Source of the DNA: Proteus vulgaris
GTDB taxonomy: Bacteria > Pseudomonadota > Gammaproteobacteria > Enterobacterales > Enterobacteriaceae
Assembly: GCF_016239305.1 (NCBI RefSeq)
Contig: NZ_JAEHOQ010000017.1
Span: 31,731-95,730, forward strand
Direction of reading: 5' to 3'
Length of the DNA: 64,000 nucleotides
Of the stretch, positions 43,959-52,429 are shown one piece after another. The notes beneath the pieces were generated by a model, which had not been told where the DNA came from, did no database searches, and saw nothing but the letters and a program-made list of their open reading frames with translations. Position 1 is the stretch's first letter. Each line of letters opens with the position of its first letter. A program made the position numbers and the translations under genes.

Positions 43959-44735
43959 ATGAAAATTACTCAGGTCCGTAATGCAACTCAGATCCTCGAA
44001 TATGCGGGTAAGAGGTTTCTTATCGACCCCATGCTTTCTGACAAAGATGCATGGGATGGTTTTGAAGGAACTGCTCGCTCAGAAATTCGTAACCCTATGG
44101 TAGAATTGCCTCTGGATATAAGTTCATTGCTTGATGTGGATGCAATAATTGTCACTCACACCCATGCAGATCACTGGGATCAGGCTGCAGTAGATATTGT
44201 GCCAAAAGATAAGCTGATTTACGTTCAGAATGAAAATGATAAAGCGCTGCTGCGTGATCAGGCTTTCACTAATCTGGTTGCTCTCACTGAAATTAGCAGC
44301 CTTGGAGATATTGAACTAATTAAGACAACATGTCAGCATGGTTCTGATGAAGCCTATGCCAACCCACAGTTGGCAGCAATGCTTGGCGATGCCAGCGGTG
44401 TTGTATTCCGTCATCCATCAGAAAAAACCTTATATCTTGTTGGTGACTCTATCTGGATTAAAGCCGTCGAAGAAAATATGCGAAAATATATGCCGGATGT
44501 GCTGATTATGAACACCGGTTGGGCACATGTGCTGGGCTATGGCGCAATCATTTTTGGTAAAGAGGATATCTCGAAGGCGCACTTTGTATTACCTGAAGCT
44601 CAGATTGTTGCTACCCACATGGGAGCTGTTAACCATTGTCTGGTCACGCGGCAGGAAGTCCTAAAATATGCGCAGATTAACCAAATTCAGGATTACGTTT
44701 CAGCTCCTGCAGACGGCGAATCTGTTACGTTCTGA
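43959..44735 (+). CDS. MBL-fold metallohydrolase
   Basis: The 258-residue protein has the metallo-beta-lactamase fold motif THTHADHWD (near residue 66), an upstream FLIDPMLSD strand, a GDSIW block and the late THMGAVNHC. It resembles small cytosolic UlaG-like metal-dependent hydrolases. It does not look like a beta-lactamase of clinical type. The substrate is unknown. It forms an operon with the regulator 26 bases downstream. The ATG at 43959 follows GGAGAACATATA. Confidence 0.8.
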   Translation: MKITQVRNATQILEYAGKRFLIDPMLSDKDAWDGFEGTARSEIRNPMVELPLDISSLLDVDAIIVTHTHADHWDQAAVDIVPKDKLIYVQNENDKALLRDQAFTNLVALTEISSLGDIELIKTTCQHGSDEAYANPQLAAMLGDASGVVFRHPSEKTLYLVGDSIWIKAVEENMRKYMPDVLIMNTGWAHVLGYGAIIFGKEDISKAHFVLPEAQIVATHMGAVNHCLVTRQEVLKYAQINQIQDYVSAPADGESVTF

Positions 44736-44761
44736 TGGAAACCGATATTTAAGGAGCCACA

Positions 44762-45712
44762 ATGTCTGTGATGTCAGTTGCCATACTTGTTACTCAAGGC
44801 TTCAGCACTTATCACGTATCAGTTCCGCTGATCCTTTTTGGCGATACACTCACAGATCAACGGCTCTTTACCCGCCTAATATGTGCTGAAAAGCCGGGTC
44901 TCATCTGGTCTGAGGAAGGAACGGCGATACAGGCTGATTATGGTCTGGACGTTCTGGCTCAGGTTGATATCGTCATTGTGCCCTTCTGGGGAGATGTGCG
45001 TAAACGGCCATCCGAGTTTCTACTTAATGCTCTGGTAAAAGCACGTGAAGCAGGAGCTCAGATAGTAGGGCTATGCTTAGGCACTTTCGTACTGGCTTAT
45101 GCTGGCTTGTTAGACGGGCACATGGCGGCAACACACTGGGAATATGAGGAGGATTTTCGGAAATTGTTTCCGTCTGTTCATTTGAATCTTAACGAACTCT
45201 ATGTTGATGACGATGGACTAACTACATCGGCAGGAACAGCTGCGGCGATGGATTGCTGTCTACATATCATTCGCCAACATTTTGACAGCCTAACGGCTAA
45301 TCACATTGCGCGTAGGATGGTCACACCTCCCCACCGTGAAGGTGGTCAGGCGCAGTATATTGATCATCCTGTCACTCAAAAGACTGCCGACTGTAGAATT
45401 AATAGGGTGCTTGATTATCTACTACTAAACCTTCAAGAGCCGCACGATATTAATTCTCTGGCTGAATACGCCTCAATGAGCCGCAGGACACTTACGCGAC
45501 ATTTCACGAAAGCGACCGGTATGTCTGTCGTTGAGTGGATCACGGCGGCACGACTTCACCGGAGTCAGGAACTGCTGGAGAACATGGATATTCCTATAGA
45601 ACAGGTAGCTGAACAAGCAGGGTTTCAATCCGCTCCAACTTTTCGTCTACAGTTTCGCGAGAAATTTGGTGTCAATCCCAGAGAGTGGCGAAAAACATTC
45701 CGTAATGCATAA
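44762..45712 (+). CDS. GlxA-type AraC-family regulator with DJ-1/PfpI domain
   Basis: The 316-residue protein has an N-terminal DJ-1/PfpI-like domain with a nucleophile elbow (GLCLGTFVLA) and a C-terminal pair of AraC helix-turn-helices (NSLAEYASMSRRTLTRHF, EQVAEQAGFQSAPTF) ending REWRKTF. Such regulators control catabolic or stress genes in response to small molecules. It is probably the activator of the MBL-fold gene it follows. Confidence 0.88.
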   Translation: MSVMSVAILVTQGFSTYHVSVPLILFGDTLTDQRLFTRLICAEKPGLIWSEEGTAIQADYGLDVLAQVDIVIVPFWGDVRKRPSEFLLNALVKAREAGAQIVGLCLGTFVLAYAGLLDGHMAATHWEYEEDFRKLFPSVHLNLNELYVDDDGLTTSAGTAAAMDCCLHIIRQHFDSLTANHIARRMVTPPHREGGQAQYIDHPVTQKTADCRINRVLDYLLLNLQEPHDINSLAEYASMSRRTLTRHFTKATGMSVVEWITAARLHRSQELLENMDIPIEQVAEQAGFQSAPTFRLQFREKFGVNPREWRKTFRNA

Positions 45713-46034
45713 CTCATTAAACTAAAGGTGTAGATAACTCAGTATTATCAACGTCCACACCTCGCTCAAAGCAGACTGTCAGAATTGATTATGTTCTTGT
45801 CCATTTCCCCTAAAATAACACCTAACAGAGTCAAAACTAATTCAACACTTTATTCAAGAGTTTCCCATTGTGATTTAAATGATATGAGGCACGAGCATTA
45901 GGTCATACCTACCATATAGTTATACCTTAATGATAAGGCTTGGACTAAAAAATAACATTCTAAAATTGAGTGAGAAATGATCAATTGTTATTCTGGGATT
46001 GGTTGATAGTTTCTGAGGGGGAAGCTAATTTTCC
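45713..46034. other. non-coding gap, nothing recognised
   Basis: About 320 bases between the AraC gene and parE. No credible gene, clear terminator or element end is visible. Confidence 0.4.
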
Positions 46035-46337
46035 TTATTTCCAGAAGGTAGCGATATTTATATCTTGTGCTTGATTTAGAACACGTATAATGACTATTTC
46101 AAGTGGTGATGATATGAAAAAGATGACATGTTTTTCTATAGGAATAGAAATGATATTTTCTCCTAATTCATCCCGATGAGTTCCAATTTCATGTTGAGAT
46201 AGAACATCAAAAATAGCTGATATTCGGTTAATGTATTCGTCCGCTTTATTTATGCCAAAATGTTGTTGGCTGTAAAACCAAATGTTTTCTAAATCCTCAT
46301 AAGCTTGTGGGGTGAGGTTAATTTTCTTGGCGACCAT
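46035..46337 (-). CDS. parE: ParE-family toxin
   Basis: The 100-residue protein matches the RelE/ParE fold: INLTPQAYEDLENIWFYS, EYINRISAIFDVL and IVIIRVLNQAQDI. ParE toxins poison gyrase. It overlaps the antitoxin gene by 20 bases. It is part of the cargo between the two IS6 copies; ParDE modules are frequent passengers of Tn3-family transposons. Confidence 0.88.
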   Translation of the reverse strand: MVAKKINLTPQAYEDLENIWFYSQQHFGINKADEYINRISAIFDVLSQHEIGTHRDELGENIISIPIEKHVIFFISSPLEIVIIRVLNQAQDINIATFWK

Positions 46338-46581
46338 TCACTTTCTCTTTTATTCGTGATAAAAATTCATGTTTGTCCCAAGTTTCAGGTTCTCCACTAC
46401 TCAGACCTTCCGCAAGTAAATCTCGTAAAGATTGTAAATGAGATTCTGCCTGTTTTTCCTTTAACAAGCGTAAGGCTTCGCGAAGGACTTCACTTTGCGT
46501 TCGATAATCCCCTGAATTCACTAAAGAATCTATGAAGTGGCGGAGGTCCTCTCCTATATCGACAGTCATTGTTCTGGCCAT
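46318..46581 (-). CDS. parD: ParD-family antitoxin
   Basis: From the ATG at 46581 (GGAGTATTT before it) the protein has 87 residues with a ribbon-helix-helix start (MARTMTVDIGEDLRHFIDS) and RTQSEVLREALRLL. The earlier in-frame start at 46719 has no support. It neutralises the ParE encoded downstream. Confidence 0.88.
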   Translation of the reverse strand: MARTMTVDIGEDLRHFIDSLVNSGDYRTQSEVLREALRLLKEKQAESHLQSLRDLLAEGLSSGEPETWDKHEFLSRIKEKVNGRQEN

Positions 46582-46769
46582 AAATACTCCGATGTAAGAT
46601 ATTGTCTTACATTTATTATAAGGTAATAGTAAATTTTTGTGAATATAAATATCAATAAAATAAAAACTTTTGATATATAAAGACTTTATATATTCTGTTT
46701 GTATCCTAATCTGATACAAATGCTCTCTTTCTGAGATCTGTCTTTCATTTTTTAATGGGGATTATTCTT

Positions 46770-47591
46770 GGCACTGTTGCAAATAGAATCGTGAAGCTGA
46801 GCTTTTCCGCTCAAAGTGGATTAAAGTCCGAATACTCTATTCACGAGGCGCACTTCTCCTAACGGTTGGCCATAGTAAAAATGTTCAGCTTGACCTTTGC
46901 GAAGCGCACGCATCACCTCAATTCCTTTAATGGTCGCATGTGCTGTTTTAAGTGATTTAAACCCTAAGGTGGGATTTATCACGCGCTTCAATTTTCCATG
47001 ATCGCATTCAATGACATTATTGTGAAATTTGATTTGTCGATGTTCTACATGTGTAGGGCATTTTCCTTCTTCTTTGAGAAGGTTAAGCGCTCGGCCATAA
47101 GGTGCGGCTTTATCTGTATTGATAACCCTGGGGATTTGCCATTTTTTAACGCGATTGAATATTTTTCTTAAAAATCGATAAGCCGCCTTGGTATTACGAC
47201 GAGGCGAGAGATAAAATTCAATGGTGTGCCCTCGACTATCGACAGCTCGGTAAAGGTACGTCCATTTCCCATTCACTTTGATATAAGTTTCGTCTAAATG
47301 CCAATTGTTGAGGTCGGAGGGATTACACCAATACCAACGTAACCGCTTTTCTATTTCTGGTGCATAACGTTGAACCCAGCGATAGATTGTCGTGTGATCT
47401 ACATTTACACCGTGCTCAGCCAACATTTCCTGAAGTTCTCGGTAACTGATACCGTATTTGCAGTACCAACGCACAGCCCAAAGAATGATAATACCAGTGA
47501 AATGACGACCTTTAAATGCATTCACCAAACGGACCTCAGTAATGAAATAGTTAATTTAGCATACCGGCTACTTAAACTTTACAACAGTGCC
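46770..47591 (-). mobile_element. IS6-family insertion sequence (IS26-like), copy 2
   Basis: An 822-bp element nearly identical to copy 1 and in the same orientation. Its right terminal repeat has one change (GGCACTGTTGTAAA). The flanks show no shared 8-bp duplication. Its right end interrupts a degraded Tn3 transposase gene. With copy 1 it makes a pseudo-compound transposon of about 5 kb. Confidence 0.93.
46821..47528 (-). CDS. IS6-family transposase
   Basis: 235 residues, intact, with all the DDE motifs of copy 1. The visible difference is His instead of Arg in AEHGVN. Both copies look functional at protein level. Confidence 0.93.
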   Translation of the reverse strand: MVNAFKGRHFTGIIILWAVRWYCKYGISYRELQEMLAEHGVNVDHTTIYRWVQRYAPEIEKRLRWYWCNPSDLNNWHLDETYIKVNGKWTYLYRAVDSRGHTIEFYLSPRRNTKAAYRFLRKIFNRVKKWQIPRVINTDKAAPYGRALNLLKEEGKCPTHVEHRQIKFHNNVIECDHGKLKRVINPTLGFKSLKTAHATIKGIEVMRALRKGQAEHFYYGQPLGEVRLVNRVFGL

Positions 47592-47909
47592 CGATTTTCT
47601 GCAGAGATCGGACGCTGTTTATGCTGGACTGATTTTGCGATAAAGGCTTAGGCCGATGCATACAGGCGGGGCTGAATAAGGGTGAGGCCCTTGGGCGAGC
47701 ATCCTTCATGCACCGGCTGAATGAAATCAGGGATCTGGGGGTGGGAGGATCAGCGTTACCACGCCACCGGCGCTGACACTACATACGGCGGCGATAACAC
47801 TCTGGAATACGGTTTATATAGAAAGAACCATTGAGCCACTTAAGCAAAAAGGAGTCCCTGTTAATGAACTGCTGGTCTCTCATCCTTCTCCACTGCTGTA
47901 CAAAATATA
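47592..47909 (+). pseudogene. degraded C-terminal end of a Tn3-family transposase
   Basis: In shifting frames the stretch encodes LNKGEALGRASFMHRLNEIR, then EDQRYHATG, then LWNTVYIERTIEPLKQKG, in the order and spacing of the conserved end of Tn3 TnpA. Frameshifts and a stop show it is dead. The 5' part is lost at IS6 copy 2, and the transposon's terminal repeat follows directly. Confidence 0.8.
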
Positions 47910-47911
47910 GT

Positions 47912-47949
47912 CTTAGCGTGGGATAATTTCCGTTTTCCAAGCGGACCCC
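47912..47949. repeat. 38-bp terminal inverted repeat of the Tn3-family transposon
   Basis: Read from the right the end starts GGGGTCCGCTTGG and closes with CCCACGCTAAG, the Tn3/Tn21-type end. Its interior lies to the left, matching the TnpA remnant. A related repeat of opposite orientation lies at 53384-53421. Confidence 0.85.
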
Positions 47950-47976
47950 TAGTAGGCAAATGGATTATAAAAAGTA

Positions 47977-48083
47977 ACCCCATGCTCATATGTGTAAAAA
48001 CACATCAACACATAAGTGGTTATGTGACCATCCACACACAAACACACATTAACACATATACACATACACACATACACACAAAA
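47977..48083. repeat. extra ACAC-type repeat array, copy B
   Basis: Units such as ACACATCA, ACACATAA and ACACATTA with inverted TTATGTG copies recall the parFG array. This copy is followed by the same 93-bp unit as copy A, then by the Hcp cassette. Confidence 0.7.
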
Positions 48084-48176
48084 GTGTTTATGTGTATAAT
48101 TAGTTTTGCCATGCGCTATATTATTATAATAAGCACTAACACTAGGGTTATAACGCCACATTGTGGCGTTTTTTTT
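48084..48176 (+). ncRNA. conserved 93-bp unit with terminator, copy B
   Basis: It has the same length as copy A and differs at about five positions, all outside the terminator stem. The terminator AACGCCA-CATTG-TGGCGTT plus T8 is unchanged. Conservation of a promoter-like box and terminator supports a short RNA. Confidence 0.5.
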
Positions 48177-48216
48177 AATATGATAGGTGTGGGGAGTTCG
48201 ATGTGCGCGATTGTAT

Positions 48217-48654
48217 TCACTTTTTTATTCTAAAACGAAAGGTGTAATCCAGTATATATGCGATGATAGGAATAATAAAAACGAAGTGTAAAATATAAGA
48301 TGTAAAGAAAAAATCAGAAATCATTACTGAATTATATTTGTAATTAATAGTTTGATATCCATTAAAATACCATACAATCATATTGATTAAATAAGGTATT
48401 AAAAAATATAAGATAAAACGGTTTTTTTTATTAAAACTAATCTTTTTAATAAAAAATGGCATAATCAAAGCAAGAGCAATCAGATAAGAAAAAAATGAAA
48501 GTGCGAGTAATTTTTGTATTTCAATAACTATTTTAGAATCTACAGAGTGGGGATAAAGTTTAAAAAAATATTCATGAACTGTTTCTAAGTAAAAACAAAC
48601 AATACTTATAAATAGTGATATTAATGTGATAAGAAAATTCGATTTAATAAGCAC
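48217..48654 (-). CDS. four-helix membrane protein, candidate immunity protein
   Basis: The protein has four hydrophobic segments (FLITLISLFISIVCFYL, FFSYLIALALIMPFFI, FILYFLIPYLINMIVWY, ILHFVFIIPIIAYILDYTF). I favour the GTG at 48654, inside the end of the ancestral effector frame, over the ATG at 48693, because the earlier codons overlap that gene's conserved tail. Location after the Hcp-effector pair suggests inner-membrane immunity, as for T6SS pairs. Confidence 0.5.
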   Translation of the reverse strand: MLIKSNFLITLISLFISIVCFYLETVHEYFFKLYPHSVDSKIVIEIQKLLALSFFSYLIALALIMPFFIKKISFNKKNRFILYFLIPYLINMIVWYFNGYQTINYKYNSVMISDFFFTSYILHFVFIIPIIAYILDYTFRFRIKK

Positions 48655-49137
48655 CTGATATGACCCCCCCACGTTTTGGGTAGTGTAGGTCAATTAATTT
48701 CTCTCTGAGATTCCAAGGATCTTCGCGGAAGAAGATCTTTTTATCCAGAGAGTTAAATATACCACCACTTTCTTTAAGTATATAGAACACAGTTTCTGAA
48801 CGTCTGGACCATCCCACAATTGAAAAGAAAGGTAATCATCCCAATTAAATTCAGGATATTCGAAAAATTCACCTGAACTACGTGGAGCCCGTAATTCTTC
48901 AATATTATTATAGCACTCTCTGGAAGGGCACTCAGAGTAACCTCCTGATGGGTCATATAAAAAAGCATCTTCACCTTCTCCAACCACGATGCCTGTGTGC
49001 CCAATTCCCCAATTGTAATTAACAACAATAAAGATTTTAACAGGGTCATCTATTAACGAATCATTGTAAATATTTGGAGAACTTACTATGGGAACATCGA
49101 ATCTATTAAAGTACACATCATTGATTTTCATTGTCAT
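48644..49137 (-). pseudogene. frameshifted T6SS effector-like gene
   Basis: The intact frame runs from 49137 to near 48800 and encodes NYNWGIGHTGIVVGEGEDAF, YDPSGGYSECPS and WDDYLSFQLWDGPDVQKLC. The next natural residues (YILKESGGIFNSLDKKIFF, then REDPWNLREKL) lie in another frame that ends at 48644, so one base is missing near 48790. The HTG and YDPSG blocks look like papain-like/NlpC hydrolases found as T6SS effectors, but the usual catalytic Cys is not evident. Confidence 0.6.
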
Positions 49138-49139
49138 AC

Positions 49140-49619
49140 CTACATGACTGATTCGTTTCTGATGCTATAACCTGAAGTGTTTGCAGTATTATGTGTGCAA
49201 GTAATACTTTCGTATATAAGTGACACTTTTTCAAATGGTTGCATTTCATTTTCAGTTAACGAGTTCGGTGACTCATTTGTAACACGGATGATGGACGCTT
49301 TAGTGAGTCGAATTTTTTTGTAAGGGATCATTACCCCACTTTTATCGACACGATAATATTCAAAAAGGCAGTCTAAAATCTCATTATTTGAAATTGCTGT
49401 TACCAAAAGGGGGGAGGATTTGTCATCAGCTTTTATCATGATAAATGGCGCGTGAGATATATTTTGCTTTCGTGCTAGATCATAGGTTGTTGAGTAGACA
49501 AGTATCTGATCTTTATGACCATCCTGATACTTATTACCTATTGAATCATAGCTAGAACAACCCGCTGAAATAAGCCCTTGCTTGTTTCCCTTTAGCGTTA
49601 AGTAAATCATTTCTGACAT
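49140..49619 (-). CDS. Hcp-family type VI secretion protein
   Basis: The 159-residue protein matches enterobacterial Hcp: MIYLTLKGNKQGLISAGCSS, YDSIGNKYQDGHKDQILVYS and late TANTSGYSIR. Hcp forms hexameric rings of the T6SS tube and carries effectors. No other T6SS structural gene is in this window, so it is an orphan that would rely on a chromosomal machine. It lies two bases upstream of the effector-like gene. Confidence 0.9.
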   Translation of the reverse strand: MSEMIYLTLKGNKQGLISAGCSSYDSIGNKYQDGHKDQILVYSTTYDLARKQNISHAPFIMIKADDKSSPLLVTAISNNEILDCLFEYYRVDKSGVMIPYKKIRLTKASIIRVTNESPNSLTENEMQPFEKVSLIYESITCTHNTANTSGYSIRNESVM

Positions 49620-49780
49620 AGATATTCCATTTCATATGTTAAATTTATCTTAATTAATGCATTATTTCCTAAAATTTGCAATAGGGAGGTCTGTTGTATT
49701 GAGCTAAAAGCTGCTACGTTTTGTACCTAACTAAATTGTTGTGGGGCTATCAATCTGGCATATGCCAGAAACTCATAGGT

Positions 49781-49805
49781 AATAACGCCGCTATACGGCG
49801 TTATT
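49781..49805. terminator. hairpin downstream of the 130-aa gene
   Basis: AATAACGCCG and CGGCGTTATT form a perfect 10-bp stem with a 5-base loop, in the gap 49620-49898. It is about 95 bases after the stop of the gene at 49899. The palindrome CTGGCATATGCCAG sits nearby at 49755 and may be an operator for hcp. Confidence 0.55.
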
Positions 49806-49898
49806 TGGTTACGAATCGGTAAGAAATCGATGTAAAAGAAGAAATACGGTGACTGTGTTAAAGATACTCTACCGCTGGAGATTTTGGGGTGTCACGAA

Positions 49899-50291
49899 CT
49901 AAATAGGCTTATTTACCAATGGTTCAATTCTTAAATTGGCTCGTTCAAGCCAATTTAAGCTGTCAATACAGTCCTTCTCATTAATAAGGATAGATAATAC
50001 TTGATTATATACATCATTATTTAGCATGAATTTCATACTGTTCAGATAACCATATAAAGGGTCCCTAACTATTACATCGTCTACTGTGACTGACTGATTA
50101 CATGCTCGATACCTGATATCTATAATGTCCTGTGCAACACTTATACACACCGAACAGTTGGCTTTGTATTTCTCTAAGTCAGAATATCGTTGCCCTTCAA
50201 TTCCTTCCAATGCGGAATAACCGCTACCCAATACTGGTATTGAGATCAGAGAAGTTATCAGAATGAAGGGCAGGGATATTGTAAGTTTCAT
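49899..50291 (-). CDS. exported protein of unknown function, 130 aa
   Basis: A signal peptide (LTISLPFILITSLISIPVLG) is followed by a helical domain with cysteines near 46, 49, 64 and 107 (KANCSVCISV, YRACNQS, EKDCIDS). No family was recognised. A truncated paralogue lies at 42431-42543. Presence of two copies, each in a block with an extra repeat array, suggests duplication of a segment. Confidence 0.65.
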   Translation of the reverse strand: MKLTISLPFILITSLISIPVLGSGYSALEGIEGQRYSDLEKYKANCSVCISVAQDIIDIRYRACNQSVTVDDVIVRDPLYGYLNSMKFMLNNDVYNQVLSILINEKDCIDSLNWLERANLRIEPLVNKPI

Positions 50292-50300
50292 TTTGTATTC

Positions 50301-50723
50301 TTAGTTGAGGTTAGTTTTCTGATCACATAGTAGCTGGAGTTCAGACCATACTTCAGCTTCTGATTCTTGTAATACCTCATCCAACTGAACCTGAGTTGTG
50401 GCTTCTAATATGGCTTGTTGCTTCTCACCATTTAACTTGCCAGACAGGATTTGTACACCTGACATGATCATAGAGTGATACAAAGTCTGACGCTCTTTTT
50501 CATCTGATGAAAATATACTATCAAGCATATCCAAAACACCGTTATAACGCCTTATTTCAGTTTCACTACATTGTGATATATTGATGAGGTGCTGGAGTTC
50601 TTGGAGCTTCTCACGCGCTTTAAACAACGCATAATTCAGCACAGTTTGATCTCTTTTCAATTCCGACATCGCATAATTATGATTTTGCACATTACAATTT
50701 GAAACCTGATCTAATTTAGCCAT
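50301..50723 (-). CDS. helical protein coupled to ssb
   Basis: From the ATG at 50723 it has 140 residues, almost all helical (NYALFKAREKLQELQHL, IRRYNGVLDMLDSIFS). Its start overlaps the stop of ssb by eight bases (ATGGCTAA), so it is translationally coupled. No family was recognised; it may regulate or bind SSB. Confidence 0.6.
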   Translation of the reverse strand: MAKLDQVSNCNVQNHNYAMSELKRDQTVLNYALFKAREKLQELQHLINISQCSETEIRRYNGVLDMLDSIFSSDEKERQTLYHSMIMSGVQILSGKLNGEKQQAILEATTQVQLDEVLQESEAEVWSELQLLCDQKTNLN

Positions 50724-51075
50724 TTTGCGCTCCTGCATTAGAATTCTTGCTAATTGGTAATACTCTGAATACACCCGTGTGGTAATTCATAATTATCGAA
50801 CAACCATTACTACCGGTACTATTATTGTTGGGTTGCAGCCTTCCCTCGATGTATACAAGCTGTCCTTTCTGACCGAAATTAGCCGCAATTTCAGCTATTT
50901 TTCCGTATGCACTGATATTGAACCAATCAGCAATCGAATTCCCTTTTGAGTCATGCCGGTTAATAGCAACAGAGAAGTAGGTCATAGCCTCACCGTCCCG
51001 TTCTGAGTATTTCAGGTTATCTTTGGGAGTCGTACCTAATCGTGCTATTAGTTGCACTTTGTTAAGTAATTCCAT
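50716..51075 (-). CDS. ssb: single-stranded DNA-binding protein
   Basis: The 119-residue product has SSB-fold blocks (LLNKVQLIARLGTTPKDNL, MTYFSVAINR, DWFNISAYGKIAEIAANF, LVYIEGRL) but lacks the long acidic tail of chromosomal SSB. Plasmid SSBs help replication and conjugative strand transfer. It follows parB by two bases. Confidence 0.88.
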   Translation of the reverse strand: MELLNKVQLIARLGTTPKDNLKYSERDGEAMTYFSVAINRHDSKGNSIADWFNISAYGKIAEIAANFGQKGQLVYIEGRLQPNNNSTGSNGCSIIMNYHTGVFRVLPISKNSNAGAQNG

Positions 51076-51077
51076 TG

Positions 51078-52124
51078 TTATGCCTGAATATCTTCAGTAA
51101 TAGATTCAGCCACGGTTGGTTCGTTTTCATCATCATTAGATGCGCCGGACTCGTCATTTGCAAACTTCTGAAGTACATCATTTAGTAGGGTTATAATTGT
51201 AACCGGCATTTCGACAGTGACAGTTTCATCATTCTCTTGTAGATCAGCTACTTTGTCATGAATCGTTGTGCGAATTTCACTTAACTGTGAAAATACAGAA
51301 TGTATTTCTTTTTTGGAAAAAGGTACTTTCTTCGTTGAAGGTACAAATTTTCTCGTAACTTTATTTTTACCGCTATCAGTTGCTTTATGTAATCCGGAAA
51401 TGATCACATCATATGCCTCTTGATTAGTTTCTTCACACTCTAGCAGTATTTCGATAGCCAAATCAGATGTAATCAAGTTCTTTCTAACGAGATCAGTGAT
51501 TCGGTAATCAGCTCTGAACAGCCGTAATAAACGGTTAATCGTAACAACACTGGTATTTGTATAGCGTGCTATTTCCTTTTTTTCCCATCCCATACTGAGT
51601 AAACGATGGAAACCATCGGCTTTTTCCAACGGGGCTAAAGGTTTACCTTCGGATGATGTCAGCATGTTAACGATTTCGAGTTGCTGACTGCCTGAAAACT
51701 CGGTGACGTATACACCTTTAATTGAGCAGCCTTCCTCCATAGCCATACGTAGAGCACAGTATCTGTGATGACCGTCAATAATCTGTAAACGAGGGAGATT
51801 ATCAATTGTTGCTACTTTCACAACGATTGGTGGTACATAGACACCAGTTACATATGAATTTTTGATACGTCCGGCATGTTCAGTATCGATCTCGCGCAGG
51901 TTGAACCCTTCCTGTACGTACAGTAATTCTACGTTGATTCGATAAATATCACCACGCGTACACACCTTTTCTTCAAAGGCATCTGACATTTTGCGTAATG
52001 TGGAGATGTTGTGCGCTTCAGTACTTTTTTTCAGCGTAGGGTAGGGTAGGTCATTGAGAAGTACCTTGCTCATATCAGAATTTAGTTGACTGCCATTCGT
52101 AGAAATTGCTGCGTTAGTATTCAT
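51078..52124 (-). CDS. parB: ParB/RepB/Spo0J-family protein
   Basis: The 348-residue protein has the ParB nuclease/CTPase-like domain (YVTGVYVPPIVVKVATID, LQIIDGHHRYCALRMA) and a helix-turn-helix (KKEIARYTNTSVVTINRLL). No ParA partner lies beside it; the ParF/ParG pair is 11 kb away. It may act in DNA binding or regulation rather than partition. It starts the parB-ssb operon. Confidence 0.85.
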   Translation of the reverse strand: MNTNAAISTNGSQLNSDMSKVLLNDLPYPTLKKSTEAHNISTLRKMSDAFEEKVCTRGDIYRINVELLYVQEGFNLREIDTEHAGRIKNSYVTGVYVPPIVVKVATIDNLPRLQIIDGHHRYCALRMAMEEGCSIKGVYVTEFSGSQQLEIVNMLTSSEGKPLAPLEKADGFHRLLSMGWEKKEIARYTNTSVVTINRLLRLFRADYRITDLVRKNLITSDLAIEILLECEETNQEAYDVIISGLHKATDSGKNKVTRKFVPSTKKVPFSKKEIHSVFSQLSEIRTTIHDKVADLQENDETVTVEMPVTIITLLNDVLQKFANDESGASNDDENEPTVAESITEDIQA

Positions 52125-52429
52125 AGTCCTCGCCTTGTCTTTGTGTAACTAGGTATTATTTTTATTCGACGTAAGGCTATCACACAGGATTTTCTATTTT
52201 CCTTAGTTACATAGGTAAAACGGCATCATTTCAATTTATGTGCATTGTTATCAATTAGTTAAATAGAATTAGTTTAATGACGGGTATATAATACTCAATA
52301 CAGATCAATCACATATGGCAACAATCATAAATTGATAATGAATGTTTCAATATCTGAATAATGATTAATTAAGTATATATAATTCCAAACGCAAGGAGTT
52401 ATCAAATCAGTTTCTTCCTAACCTAATTT
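52125..52429. promoter_or_regulatory. intergenic gap before parB, promoter region
   Basis: About 300 AT-rich bases between the end of umuC and the divergently placed start of parB. I see no gene, clear terminator or strong repeat. The parB promoter should lie here. Confidence 0.4.

Noticed and set aside
43959..44735. Carbapenemase-type metallo-beta-lactamase
   Set aside because: The fold motif is shared, but there is no signal peptide and the overall layout is that of cytosolic UlaG-like hydrolases.
50716..52124. Replication initiator or origin in the parB-ssb block
   Set aside because: Neither protein has initiator features and no iteron cluster lies upstream of parB.
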